Below are positions 51,601 through 64,000 of a DNA stretch of 64,000 nucleotides, in pieces. Numbering within the stretch: position 1 is the stretch's first letter; each line of letters starts with the position of its first letter. Below the pieces are notes generated by a model. It was not told where the DNA came from and did not search any database. It worked only from the letters and a program-made list of their open reading frames with translations. Source of the DNA: Dipetalonema caudispina (taxonomy: Eukaryota; Nematoda; Chromadorea; Rhabditida; Onchocercidae); the NCBI GenBank assembly GCA_013365325.1, contig JABVXV010000149.1:81738-145737 (forward strand), written 5' to 3'. A program made the translations under genes and the position numbers.

Positions 51601-53366
51601 TTAATCGAAATCAAATAAGCGAATTTTTGATATCTCCGTAAACATTTCATCGTTCACTTTTCTAGAAAGTATTTTTAGTAAAGTTAAGTATAGCTTGCCA
51701 TTGAAATGCATCAGTGATATTACGAGAATTCATAGATTCTCTGTATTTGGAACTACCCATAATTTGCTATCATACTAACAATAATACCTATACTTACACT
51801 TAGTTTTCCTAATTTTTTGATTGTTTACATTTTTAAATGTTTATTTTACAATTTTTTGTTGAAAGATTCAACTATGTTGCCATTTTTTCCTCATTACTGT
51901 TGACTAAAGATTGCCGCTAGCTTTATTGAGAAAAGCCTAAATTCCAATAAGTGGCTGGGATTAATTGCTAGGATAAGATGAATCGATTTGATTTTAGGAG
52001 GACCGAGTCCATTTCTGAATTGTGAACAAAGATGGAAACGTATCTATCGTATATTCTTCATTTCAATTCATTCTTGTTGCTATCCATGCTATCGGTAATG
52101 TATTCCTGCCACATACTTTCCTATTTCATTAAAAAAATTAAGGATTTTTTTAGTTTGAAAAAAGAAATTTGAAAGTTTCACGCAAGTAAAATCAATAAAA
52201 GGAATCGATCGCTTTACTATACTAAAAAGTGAAAAATTCTACCAAAATTACTAGGATAAGAATTGAAGAATATTCCAGAAAAATTAATTCAATTAATTAT
52301 GCATAGTTTAGATACTAACATCAGTTCCAAAGGAATGCTTACTAAGCGTACTTTGATTTGTTTCAAAAGCAAATTGACAAAATGATTCATTTGAAATTGT
52401 GCGACTAATTAAATACTAATACTCTAGGAAAACGTTATTCTTACGTACGTATGTACGTATTTAGAAGTAACAATCCATCATTCTGATATCCGTCTGATGA
52501 GAGAAATAACGCAATGATGGTGTTGATTGTTATGTTGACCTAATCTTAGTGACAATCGTTATTGTCGAACTTTATAAGGCAGTGAATTTTTATAAAAAGT
52601 TTTTCATTTTTAAGAAAAGAAGTGAAAAGGAAAGATATATGGTGTTTGTATATGAGGGAGAAACTTTTTAGTTTGCTTCTTCAATAAAATTTCCATGACA
52701 AGTGATTTCATCAATATGCGAATTTTGCTTGTTTTGCATATTGAATTGTAATTTTGATTCATTTATTGCAGCGACCATAATAAGTGTTGTATCCATTATT
52801 TTCAAAATTTGAAAATTTCGAGGCGAAGTTCATTTATCATTAAAGGAACAAATCTTTTTGGTTTTTCCCTACTTACTGTTAATTTTTATAATTAGAAATT
52901 GTTTTAATATATCATGCTTTATTTTTCCATATCTGACTTATTCAGCATCAAATTTTCATAAATTTATGGGATTCTAACACTCAGGTTTTCTTATCTTTAT
53001 TGAAATTTGGTAAGTATTATTTCATTACCATTACTAATTTACCGTCATTAGCGATGTCCAGCATTGATAATTAACCTTGTTTAACCTTTAAAAGTCGTTT
53101 ATTTATTTGTTTTAAAAGAAGAACAGACGCATTTTATTTTGTACTTTCCGTTACAAGTCAAACATTTCCAGTTAAAGTCAGTATGAAAATATTGATGAAA
53201 TTTTTTTCGTATCTTAAATATTCATCATCATGTTATAATACAATTTTAAAGTTCGTTTCAATTCTAACTTCCGGAATTTCGCATTTGCGATTTTGACAAA
53301 TTATTCTTTACAAATGTTTCTTTCTAGCTATCATTGATTCTCGTTTTTTCGTTAAGATTGAGACAG
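48625..53366. other. 4.7 kb gene-free stretch
   Basis: No coding exon was recognised on either strand. It is very AT-rich, with T runs near 50010 and 50831 and a CT microsatellite at 49109-49133. It lies between the LOTUS-tudor stop and the glycosyltransferase start, so it includes 3' untranslated and promoter sequence. Confidence 0.55.
49109..49133. repeat. CT microsatellite
   Basis: CT dinucleotide tract of about 25 bases with one TTT interruption. Confidence 0.88.
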
Positions 53367-56300
53367 ATGCGATTACGGGTCGATATATGTCGCGCGATTG
53401 TGTTAACTTCCTTAGTATGGATGATGATTGATGTTATCATATTATTTTACTTCCTTGATACCGGTAATGGTAGGATAACTTCAAAGTAAGTCTTACTTTA
53501 TTTCCCTTTCCTTTGCAGGTTCTTCAACTGGACAACTTCTTCATTACTGTTTCTTGAGGCATTACTCTGATTAGTAAATTACTTGTTAACTTTCAATTTT
53601 TACTAGAGTTATTTTAAACTGTTTAAAGTAAGCATCACATTCATGAGCTGTTTTAAATAATCAGAAACGGTCTGTTGACATAATGTTTGAAACATGATTG
53701 TCTTCACATTAAACAACTTTAAATAGTTAGGCAACCCTTCTAACTTCTATAATTTCCAAGCTTAATATTTCTATGATTTTAGGGATTTCTTGTATTCAAT
53801 ATTGGGACTAAAATTCATAATTATAGGTAGTCTGTAATCTGAAAGTTAACCTTTTTGGTGATCCGATGATGTAAATGAAAAAAAATTTAATTTTTGTTTT
53901 AGAGTTGCAGTGAAGTTGCGAGGTGATCGTCGTTCGGAGGATGATTTTAGGGCACAGGCAAATGATTTTATTGATCGCGAGGCTATAGAAGAGTTGGGAA
54001 TATTGCTAAAAAGTTTCTTTTTTTTTAATGGAATAATTACTCACAATTTTAGCAAACTACTTTTTTTTCTTTCTTAAAGAATTATTTAAGGAGTAATCGT
54101 ACATCATTTTCTCTCTTTTCTGATGTAGGCATATTTTTTATTGAGAACAAGAAACGTGCTTTTTGTTGTGAATTGTCGTACGCAAATGTATATCACAGAT
54201 ATTTTTGGAAAATTCTTCGAAAAATTTTTGTTAAGGTTTAACTTTCGAAAGAAATGGACCAGGTGAAATGGGTAGTGCAGTGATCATCGATCCATCACAA
54301 CAGGAAGAACGGGCACGGAAATTTAAGGAAAACCAATTTGATGTTATGGCTTCAGATCTAATATCTATCAATAGGGCACTTCCCGATTATCGGTCATCAA
54401 AGTTAGTTGTCATATTAGATTAATGGAGTGATATCATTTTGTAGCGACAGCAGTTAACATCATTACGGTTTAGACCTATTGGTAGCATCAAAATTCGTTT
54501 TCCATATTCTTTAATGCTAACTAAAAGTATAATTTTACTTATAACATTGAAATGAATTTCTCGAGAGCTCCTTATCGATAACTGTCTTTGTTGCAATAAT
54601 TATTGACTGGTTGAGTTTTTCTAGTTAATTGTAATTAATGAAGTTTCGAATCTACAAATTGATTTATGCTATCAGCCTTTAGATGTCGCGAAGCTGCACG
54701 AAAATATGATGTAACCAGTTTACCTACGGTATCCATAATAATTGTTTTTCATAACGAAGCGTGGAGTACACTTCTTCGTACAATACATTCTGTTATAAAT
54801 CGAAGTCCTCTTCATCTAATCAAAGAAGTTATTCTCATCGATGACTTGTCAGACCGGAGTTAGTTGCTTTTGCCTATTTATTATGTTATTAGTTTGGGTA
54901 GTGGGAACTGAAATCAAATAGTAGCAGATGGATGGATGAAATAATTGTACATCAGGTCGTACCTTTGTAAAATCGAAAGCAATTGATCATATGGTCAAGT
55001 CATTGTAACAGATTTCGTTTATTTTTTGAAGTTTAAACTTATTTCTGAAGTTAATCTGCTGATTTTCATTAGTTTTTCGAATTTCAGCATATTTGCGAAA
55101 GCCTCTTGATTTATACGTCAAAAGATTTTCGCTCCCCTTCCATCTCATTCATCTACCAGAACGATCAGGCCTTATCCGAGCTCGTTTACATGGTGCAAAG
55201 ATAGCAAAAGGAAAGGTACATATGAGTTTTGGAAGTTTCTAGCGAGAATGTTCTGTTTCTAGAATTTTTTAAGAGCAAATTTCTATTTTAACAATTCAGA
55301 GAAATTTTACGAAGACTTGAAAGTTTTTATTGTGATTTTTTTACTGTATTTTTTACTATCGTTTACTGTCTTGCAGAATTTGCTGACGCACCAATGCAAC
55401 TGTGTATTTTAAAAAAGAGTTAGTATTATTGTAGTAATAAATATGTAGGATTGTAATAGTAATTTTTATTTAATTATTAGATTTCTAATACTGTTTTTTC
55501 GAATTTCCATTTTTAGGTTCTGTTGTTTTTGGATGCGCATGTTGAAGTAACGGAGGGATGGTTGGAGCCTTTGTTGGACCGAGTATCAGCTGATCGAAAA
55601 CGTGTCGTGGCGCCAATTATCGATGTCATTTCGGACGAAAATTTTGAGTACATAACTGCATCTGATGTTACTTGGGGTGGTTTCAATTGGAATCTAAACT
55701 TTCGATGGTACCCAGTAAGTGTCATTTCTCATGCTTTAGTATTTTCTGACCTATTACTGGTGGAATGAGTCAGGCTTAGAACGAAATTTCAAAAATTTTA
55801 AAAGTTTTTTGAATTTATTCGCAGTATCCTTATTTGAATATTTTATTACACACTTATTTTATAGGTACCAATGCGAGAAATGGAACGACGAAATCACGAC
55901 CGTTCGGTTCCTCTTCAGTAAGCTTTTCAGCAGTTTTCCCAGTTTTGTTTTCAGTTTGAAATGTGAAAACTGTTTGCTATCGAAAACTGTTATTATTCTA
56001 GGAAGCCCAAATAACACACTGCTTTTAATTTATTCAGGACTCCAACAATTGCTGGTGGTTTGTTTGCTATCGATCGGCAATTTTTCTATGATATCGGCTC
56101 CTACGATGAGGGAATGGAAGTTTGGGGTGGTGAAAATCTGGAAATTTCATTTAGGGTAATTATTGTATTTAGTGAATTTTGAATTTCCAGACATTTTAAT
56201 GGATATTTTAACCATTTTTTGTTTTTCAAAATATATTTTTCTGTCATTTTCAGACATTTTCTGAAACCTTGGAAATTATATGCTTCCAAAAACGACTTTT

Positions 56301-58291
56301 AAAAATTATTTGTATGATACACAAGTACAGTTTGAGGGATTAAACTGGAAGTTTTTCCTTATTTTCTTGTTTCAGGTATGGATGTGTGGCGGTAGTTTGG
56401 AGATTCATCCATGTTCCCGAGTCGGCCATGTATTTCGGAAACATACTCCATATACATTTCCCGGTGGCACAGCGAAAGTCATACATCATAATGCCGCTCG
56501 CACTGCTGAGGTTTGGATGGATGAATATAAAGATATATATTATAATATGGTGCCTGGTATGTTTTAAAACAGTTGTTAGATATTTGCTGGATGTTATTAA
56601 AGTTTTAATTAGATACTTTACTACGACATTCTTGATGATCCAGACGATGTTATGAGCTTCGAAACCTCATTACCCAAATTCGGATTCTAAACTAAAAGGG
56701 TTCACAAACTCATCGTATTGATTTTTTCATTTATATTGTCGTTTTTTTCTTCGGCATGAGGGCTAAGTGAGTGTTCAAATTAAATGATTAAACAACGCCC
56801 ATTCTTCTCACTTTTTTTTATTTTCATTTGAAACCAACTTCAGTTGTAGGATAATTATTCTTCAGATATATTTGACTTTTGTCAATTCATCACCCATCAA
56901 TTCTAGATGCCAAAAATGTCGATATTGGAGATTTAACAGAAAGAAAAATTTTACGGGAAAATTTGCAATGTAAAAATTTCCGATGGTATTTGGAAACGAT
57001 TTATCCAGAATCACCCATTCCAATCGATTTTCTCAGTTTGGGACAGGTACTTTTATTGTGGGTCTTTTTTTACTTCGGCAAATCTTTCTATTTATTTATT
57101 TATACATCAATCAGTTTTATCGAATTTTCCATAATTCTTCTATTACCCATTACTTTTTACAATGATTGATTTCAGTAACGATCGTTTTCGGAAGATAAAA
57201 ATGATTGAAGGGAACATGTTCTTACACATATCGTTCCATAGTATCACTATGTCGCTTATCTGTTATTATTACGAACCATATAATGCTGCTATTTTTTTTT
57301 TCCCAAAATAATCTCATAACTAGCGAGATTTTATTGCAGATACAAAATATGGGAGTAATGGAGTGTTTGGATACAGTAGGTCGATCAGCTGGTGATTCTC
57401 CTGGAATGTTTCCCTGCCATGGCAAAGGCGGTAATCAGGTTGGCAAGATTTGATTTGGAAGGCAATGAATAAGTAGATCTTCCCATTTGACTTATAGTTA
57501 CTGCCTTCATTAATAATCATGTTTTAAACATGAGGTTCATCTATTAGATTTTAATGATTAATTCGTGCACCTTAATAAGGATTAAATACTACTTGTTACT
57601 AAAGCTTAATTCACAAGATATATTTATAAGATACTGATTCTAAACTATTATTTGCTGAAATGGCTGGTAATGATTGCTAAAGAATATAAATATTAAAGAA
57701 GTAGCAATCTTACTTTTATTTATAAGATGCTGATCGCGCTAATATAATAAAGTTTAAGTTTTTATAAAGTTGTAGTGAGGATGCTGAAGCTGGGAAAAAA
57801 TATATTAACCAAATGATAGTTTTGTTATAGTTGTGGACTTACACTGGAAAGGGTGAAATCCGCTCTGATGAACTTTGCCTAGCCTTCACGGTAAAAGGTG
57901 TTAGCATGGAGAAATGTATTGGCTTAGTACCACTGTCGAAAATGGTCTTTGACTATGAGAAGAAAGTAAGTTCCAAATAAATTCCTGTGGCATTTAGTTT
58001 GTGAATTTTTGCGAATTCAAGTACCATGTGTAATAATTCTGGAAATTATAATTAATACAAGGATTGTCACAAGTGAGATTTCAGGAGGAACTTGTAATTG
58101 TTTCATTACTTACTTTGAGATATTTTGATGTCAAGATTATCAAAAAGGAAGAATTTCAGACACTTATGCTGAAACACCGAGAAACGGATCTGTGTTTGCA
58201 AGCAAATGAATCGGGACTACAATTAAGCACGTGTTTACATATTGATATGATTCAGAAATGGAGGTTAGGAGGATACAGGGTACAGGATTAA
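53367..58291 (+). CDS. polypeptide N-acetylgalactosaminyltransferase (GALNT1/GLY-3-like)
   Basis: Golgi enzyme that starts mucin O-glycosylation by moving GalNAc from UDP-GalNAc to Ser/Thr. Thirteen exons, 53367-53485, 53903-54012, 54236-54401, 54683-54858, 55088-55215, 55517-55714, 55865-55917, 56038-56155, 56376-56556, 56907-57046, 57340-57438, 57831-57965 and 58160-58291, give 584 residues. A type II signal anchor is at about 10-30. The GT2 domain has [18 protein letters not shown], the manganese-binding DAH at 239-241 (LFLDAHVE), WGGEN at 346-350 and the later His motif [17 protein letters not shown] ricin-type lectin domain spans about 464-584. QxW is present in the first and third repeats (QLW, QKW) but replaced by KMVF in the second. 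The exon 2/exon 3 junction has two phase-compatible solutions, so a short N-terminal stretch is uncertain. Confidence 0.95.
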
Positions 58292-61200
58292 TATATACAG
58301 TGACAACAGTAATATAAATGGAGATATGATGTGTTTCTCACTCGGTGAATCACGGAATGTTTGGAATATGTCCATTTGATCTTGCTCAACAATGCGAGAA
58401 TCCGTTAACCATGTACCGTTGCTGTCATCTGTTTGTAGCTTTACTTTTCCTAATTCTGATAAGTAAGTGATGATAAAATAATTGTCGAATCTTTTGGTAA
58501 TGATGATTGGTAGTTGTTTCCATTTGATCAAAAATTCGTTTGAAAATAAGTTTTTGAGAATGGTAGAGTCCTCATTTTTCAGAAGTATCTTCCATAAATT
58601 AGTGTAAATGTTAGCGAAACTGCTTATGTCAGGTATCATTATCATTGCAAGCAAATCTGTTGATTGTTTTACCGCTTGAATTTGCTTGAATTTTTTCTAT
58701 GTAAAAGCGATTTGTCAATTTTTCCTCATATCTTTGTTGCAGAAAAGAACACTTTCAATTGATAGCCAAGTATGAAACTAATAAGACTTAATCAGTAGAT
58801 CGAGATGAAGAAATAGTTCTGTTTTAACTAATCAAGTAAATAGATCGATAAGAAAAAAATAATTCTCCTTTCAGCAGATGAACATCTGGCTTGGATGACA
58901 ATGTTTTAGATGACTTTTATTTGATAAAGTACTAATAAGAGATAATTCGAGCATTTATAGCAGCATATCACGTGAATCACCTAACAGTGCCATTAAACAC
59001 TCATATCGTGAAGGGCTGATGACATTTCAGTACAACCAAACCAAATTGCAGAAATAAACAACCAAATAAGAGTAGGGGAATTCATTTCTTTCCTGACATA
59101 ATTTCATTTCTTTGTTGTTACAGCCATCTAGTTTTGACAGCTTTCTCATATATTTTAATATTTTGGAACGATTGCTAAATGAATTCATCCAAATGAAATA
59201 TGTTCTGATGATGGCTGTGATATTTCTTTTTTCTTCTATGTTTTTATTTCGAAATTTGTTTATTGGTTGTGCTCTATTGATTCAATGATGGTAATACTAG
59301 CCACCGAATCCGTTGATATTGTGATATTTTCATTCACTTCTTTGTTTTCCTTCAAATCACTTTTTCGACATTGTCTTCCCGTGTTAAAATTTGTTTTCAT
59401 GCAGTTAAAATTCTTTTTTTCTGGATATTTAATTCTTCGTCCCATTACTTTTCCTCATTTACATCATACTCGTTCGAATTTATGTTGACTAAATATTTGT
59501 GTGAGTTATATTGGCCCTTCTCAGAGGTAAAGTAGAATTCCTCACATTCCAAGCATTAATTTTTCTTCTGCATTCTAGAATTTCAGATTTTTTGACTCTT
59601 ATGCCAATTATCTGATGCAGTTGGAGTTAAATGAATTCGAACTCTGTCAAAGACAAGTCAACAATGACGGTCTAGAGTAAATAGTATTGAAATAAAAATA
59701 AGCATAAATTTAAAACGAGATTAAAATGTCCAGCACAATTCTTGAATGCAAGTTGTCCAAACAGTTTATCAATTGTATCTAAGAAATTGTTGGAATGAAA
59801 TAGATGATAACCATTTGATAATTTACTCTTCTTTATTTTTGCTATCTGATCCGTAATTAATAACTTCTTCCTTTCTGAATTTCATACATAATTGGAAATT
59901 GTTCCTGTTGTTTGTTTGAGTTTTTTTTCTTTTTTTGCTGAATGTTTGTACATGTCTGAATAACTCGTGAGATGGGAAAAACTTCGTACAGCTTTATAAG
60001 ATTTCCTTACAATCTTTTGAATATTTTAACCTGACGTGCAGAACTTATCGAGTTAATTTTTAAGACAAATTTCGTCTTAAATTTTTGCGCACAAATTGAA
60101 ATTATTTGCATTATATGGACACATCTTAAATCAAACGCATAATATGTATGGTTTAATTATTACATTTTTTTTTCTGATCGTTTTTTCCATTAATTAACAA
60201 AACATAGGCAAAGAAATGATACATTTGCGGAAGCGGGAATGAATAATATTCGAAAGAGTTAGCCTTCTTGAGACCACTGCAATTAGCTCTTTTTTTCTCG
60301 CTGTAAAAATTTAGGTAAAAATACTGGTATTAGCAGAATGGTGTTACTTTTGCGGGAAGGATATTATCCTCTAGAAGTTTAACTTCACTGTCACGGCCAA
60401 TATGCGTTATTATACAAAACTAATTAAACCGGTACACCGTTTCACTGCTGGTTTCCCATAGATTACTCATTGCTAGTCAGTCGTTTAGTGCTAATTGCAT
60501 CCACTTTTCATTTGAAATTTAATTTGAAAAAATTTTATATTTAAAACAATTGACTGAGACAAAGTTGCGAAATACCATAGTCCTAATTTTTTTTTCGGCT
60601 TGAGGTTTCATCGGCAATGGATAATTTAGAAAAATTAATTAAATTCAGAAGTTGATCCTTTTCAGATAAAACTATTTACTCAATCACAAAGGTAAAGTTT
60701 TGCAGTGCAAATTATTTATTCGAATTAATTATAAAAAAAAACTATTTGATAGCATCGACTCAACATTTTTAAAAGAAAAAAGAAAGAAAAGAACACATTG
60801 TTGGGTGAGAGTGAAAAAAGAAAGGAGGGTTAAGACAAGCTTAATTTAAAGAAAGTCTAAGAGCAGGCAGGAGAAGCAGTATCGAAGCTTAAAATATGAA
60901 ATTTGAAACCGTACAAAGACGCGAAATTGAAATTGAAAATATGACTAGAATTAGGCTTATTGGTTGCTGCTGAGATGATAGCCGTTATTGCCCGTGCTGC
61001 CAGAATATTTCGCTTATTGCTGTTGGATTGGAATATTCGACAATAAGGAAACTCAACTAGTCAATTACTAATTTTCCATATTTTTTGTTATCAGTTCCAC
61101 CAAATTTTTCCAAAAGATATCTCTTCTTAATGAATTTGGAGCGAAAAGTTCCCAATTTGCATGAAATGCCACCAAACATATAATCAAGGACGGTTCATTC

Positions 61201-63720
61201 AACTGTTTCTGTTTAACAGTGTTAAATTTGGTTGAGATATTAGAAACTGGACCAACTAAATAGAAAGCTAGTGATAACAATTCATGATTGTTTATCATTA
61301 ACATATTTCGATTATTATTGTTATGTTTGATCGGTACAAAGTGAGCAAAAAAAGCTAAATTAGCATAAATCATCGGGTACATATCTGTGCTTAATGCAAA
61401 GTATGAATATTCAGCATACTATTACTTGCTGTCCATCGATGACAGGGATGACCAGCAAGCGAAAGTCTAAAAATAAACAGAAATCCAAAGTTTGAAATTG
61501 GGCTACACAATCATAGCAGCAAAATTAAAATTTGATAATAAAATAAAGTATGTTTAAAAATGTTAATACACCAGTTGAATAAAATTTTCGCGTAGATAAA
61601 ACCACTTCTTTGCAAGAGTGAAGTTAGAGAAAAAGAAGTGGAGAAATAATCCAAAAAAGTAGAACATAGAACTTCACAAACTACTGCAAGAAAAGCAGGC
61701 CGATAGAAAGCTTCAGAAAGATTGAGTGCTTACTATACGTAGAATTCTTTATAAAATTGTGGACTTCTAACTGAAACATTTTTTAATGACTAATTTCTGT
61801 GAAAAATTTGATTGATTCTCATGGATAAATCATATGTGCATGAGTTGGAGAAGAACTGATAGATATGGCTTGAATTATAATGTTTTATAGAGAATATTCA
61901 ACTTTTAATTTTTTGAAAGGGTTGGCAATTTCACTAACAATAATCATACATCATTTCTTCATATTAATTTTCTCTGCCAAGGTTGTTTTAGGATGATTCA
62001 AATTAAAATGTCTGCTTAATTGTTAGATGATATTTTATGGTATACTTTTATTATTTATTTTATGAATAATCGTCAACAGGAAACTAAATAAGTCAAAATT
62101 GAGTAAAATAACACATTGTACGCACTGAAGGAGTAGAATAGCAAACACAAATAAGTGAACAATGCAGAAGAAAAGGCAAACTGAGAGATTGAACTGTAAA
62201 AAAATCTTTAAATTGTTGAAATTCAGTCAATTTTCAATCAAGAAAGCAAGTAGCGAAATACAAATCAACTTGTTTTAATTATCTTCATTGTTTTCCGATT
62301 ACTGAACCATCGCGTCAAAAAGTTTCAACCGGATCCCGTTGCTAATGCAATTTTCTGCATTGACATTATCATTCACTCTTCAGAAAACATTATTTCGCCT
62401 CCATTGGTATTTAACGATAATTTCACTGAATACAACACAATACATAAAAATAGTTCCTACAGTATCGTAATAAACCATATAAAAGATTTCTTACAGTATT
62501 TTAATCCAAAATGAAAAAATAGTTGTTACAATGTTTTATGCGCGACAGTGCTGCAGGACAAGATATTCTTTTATTTTACTTTATTGCATGAATATCACAA
62601 CCTGAAAGAATTTTAGTCTCTTATTTACAGCAGCTTAAATATCAGCTTGGAATGATTCCTGAAATAGTACGGTACTGATACATACATTCGCTCTTATCTT
62701 TCATTGCCATTAACCTTAATCGTTCACAATTCTATTTTCATTTATTCTTTAAAACCTCTGCTATTGTTCGCTGATGGGTTGTTGAAGAGACCGATATATT
62801 CGACATGGATATCAGAGATCATATCAGTAAGTATATGCATGTTTCATCATCAACACATTAATCATTTCCATAAAAACTGAGAAAAAAGTTCGATTCAAAA
62901 TTCACCTTAGGACTTGTAATATTCATTACCATTGGGGTGAGAAACGACGGCTGTGAACATCTTAAATACCATTCGGTAGAAATCAAAATTATAATGAAGC
63001 TGCATAATAACTATATTACATTAAAAAAGCCTAAGCCAAATATCAAAAAATATAGTACTGAAACCGTTTTCAGGGCATTTCCTGCGATTTCTCTTTTTTC
63101 ATCATCCGAAATAATTATTTTCCCTTTACTGTTATGCAATAGTAAATGTAGAATACGATGAAATTGTAATCTTTTCACTAATAAATATTAGGCTCTGCTT
63201 CATATTATTTATTGGCTTTTATCAATCTATTCTTGTAAAAATTGATTGGTACTCATAAATTACTTTAATCTGCTGCATGTGGGCAATCTTCAGGATAATA
63301 TTTCTGAGAGATCACTCACTAGATAGCAAACAGTTTCTGAATAGTTTTTTTCGCTGACAATGCAATTTGATGTTGGCTCAAGTTAACTTATATAAGTTAA
63401 TATTTCCATTTTTGGAATATTTATTTCGGATCGGGAGATATTATTATTAGCCTTATATTTGGTGGGCAATTTACTGAAATTATTGTTTTACAGTTCGATG
63501 ATAGAACATGGTTCAATATTAATTTGCTGCAGTTTGAAGTGATTTTTTGACAAAATAGATAAAGTTCTTGACCATTAACGAAGAGATTACTCGCTATCAA
63601 ACCTGCGATATGCATTCCTGCAGTAAAATTTCTTGAATCGACCCGATTGGCACGATAAATGGATGAAGTACTTCGATCAAGGATTTTGTTTCAGATTCAT
63701 AGTTGAACCATATTTATACG
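58265..63720 (-). pseudogene. serpin-like gene, probably decayed
   Basis: Three minus-strand blocks in serpin order. Block 1, about 63720-63421 (DSRNFTAGMHIAGLIASNLF), resembles the strand after helix D. Block 2, about 61256-61068 (VSNISTKFNTV; AFHANWELFAPNSLRRDIFW), resembles the turn before strand 3A with its conserved NW..F. Block 3, about 58720-58265 (STDLLAMIMIPD; FIITYLSELGKVKLQTDDSN; a hydrophobic end closing in ILYPVSS), resembles the late sheet and C-terminus. The hinge rich in Ala/Thr and the reactive-centre loop are absent, and about 45 residues between blocks 2 and 3 were not found. No start codon was fixed. The match is by eye against known serpin patterns. A diverged working gene or chance ORFs remain possible. 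Confidence 0.42.
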
Positions 63721-64000
63721 AATTGATCCTTCAACTTTGTTCTAATGAAAGTATACTTTTCTTTAAAGGATAAATAATGTTTCGGTTCTTCTAAACATAG
63801 AGTTCACGTAACTTTTGTTCACTTTTCTGCATAGCTCCTTCCATCTTTAATTCAAAAGTGACGCAAAAAGTTTCAAAGATTCTCGGTGTTTCCAAAAAAA
63901 CGTTTTAGAAAATCTATGAACTTCCGCACATTAATGTCTGTTATCACCATTCCTCCGAATTCTTTTTGAAATTCGTAAGTACGTGAAATGTATAATTAAT
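58292..64000 (+). other. plus strand after the glycosyltransferase: no firm gene
   Basis: Two short open pieces preceded by good acceptors were seen on the plus strand: after TTTGTTGCAG at 58740 (KEHFQLIAKYETNKT, stop) and after AATTTCAG at 59597 (ANYLMQLELNEFELCQRQVN, then stop). They could be alternative 3' exons or chance; no donor exon was linked to them. The rest is AT-rich without coding signal apart from the serpin-like blocks on the other strand. Confidence 0.4.

Noticed and set aside
60850..61065. Minus-strand stretch with AARAITAII and FNFNFASLYGF, reminiscent of a serpin hinge and C-terminus
   Set aside because: It would fall between blocks 2 and 3 of the serpin-like remnant, which already has a better C-terminus at 58.3 kb, so the order is wrong for one gene. 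It could come from a second copy, but the evidence is too thin.
1..64000. Search for tRNA, rRNA, CRISPR, transposase or reverse-transcriptase signatures and for bacterial endosymbiont inserts
   Set aside because: No B-box-containing tRNA-like fold, repeat-spacer array, or transposase or polymerase motif was seen by eye. A tRNAscan, RepeatMasker and BLAST run would be needed to exclude them.

Overview
The window looks like nuclear DNA of a parasitic nematode, most probably a filarial worm. It is AT-rich. Its genes are cut into many short exons by small introns with nematode-type acceptors (TTTTCAG-like), and many donors start GTTTGT or GTTAGT. The species is an inference; no search could be run. 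Exon limits were read by hand from splice motifs and checked by requiring each exon length to keep the reading frame. In most genes the phases close exactly.

Layout, left to right. 0-2.4 kb has no gene and holds a CA microsatellite. 2.4-8.9 kb (minus) is the spindle-checkpoint kinase bub-1. 10.5-16.3 kb (minus) holds two tandem paralogues for single-pass membrane proteins with one thrombospondin type-1 module. 17.4-22.9 kb (minus) is an unrecognised 665-residue protein with two helix-turn-helix-like units and a nuclear localisation signal. 25.46-26.0 kb (plus) is a two-exon gene for a 70-residue protein. 26.9-28.7 kb (minus) is BRIX1, a 60S ribosome-assembly factor. 30.0-33.2 kb (plus) is an ARG1-like J-domain co-chaperone. 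34.9-36.1 kb (plus) is xbp-1 with its 23-base IRE1 intron. 36.95-39.9 kb (minus) is pelota, the ribosome-rescue factor. 42.8-48.6 kb (plus) is a LOTUS-tudor germ-granule protein. 53.4-58.3 kb (plus) is a GALNT-type mucin glycosyltransferase. 58.3-63.7 kb (minus) carries pieces of what looks like a decayed serpin whose 3' end overlaps the glycosyltransferase.

The genes are mostly unrelated housekeeping and signalling loci, and no operon is evident. BRIX1, pelota, the J-protein and xbp-1 all touch ribosome production or protein quality control, but lie on both strands and show no shared control element.

The most interesting points are: the fully readable IRE1 splice site of xbp-1, with both hairpins and the frame change, plus a hydrophobic segment only in the unspliced tail; the tandem thrombospondin membrane proteins; the unknown protein with duplicated HTH-like units; the decayed serpin that seems to lack its reactive loop; and a near-perfect 23-bp foldback just after xbp-1.
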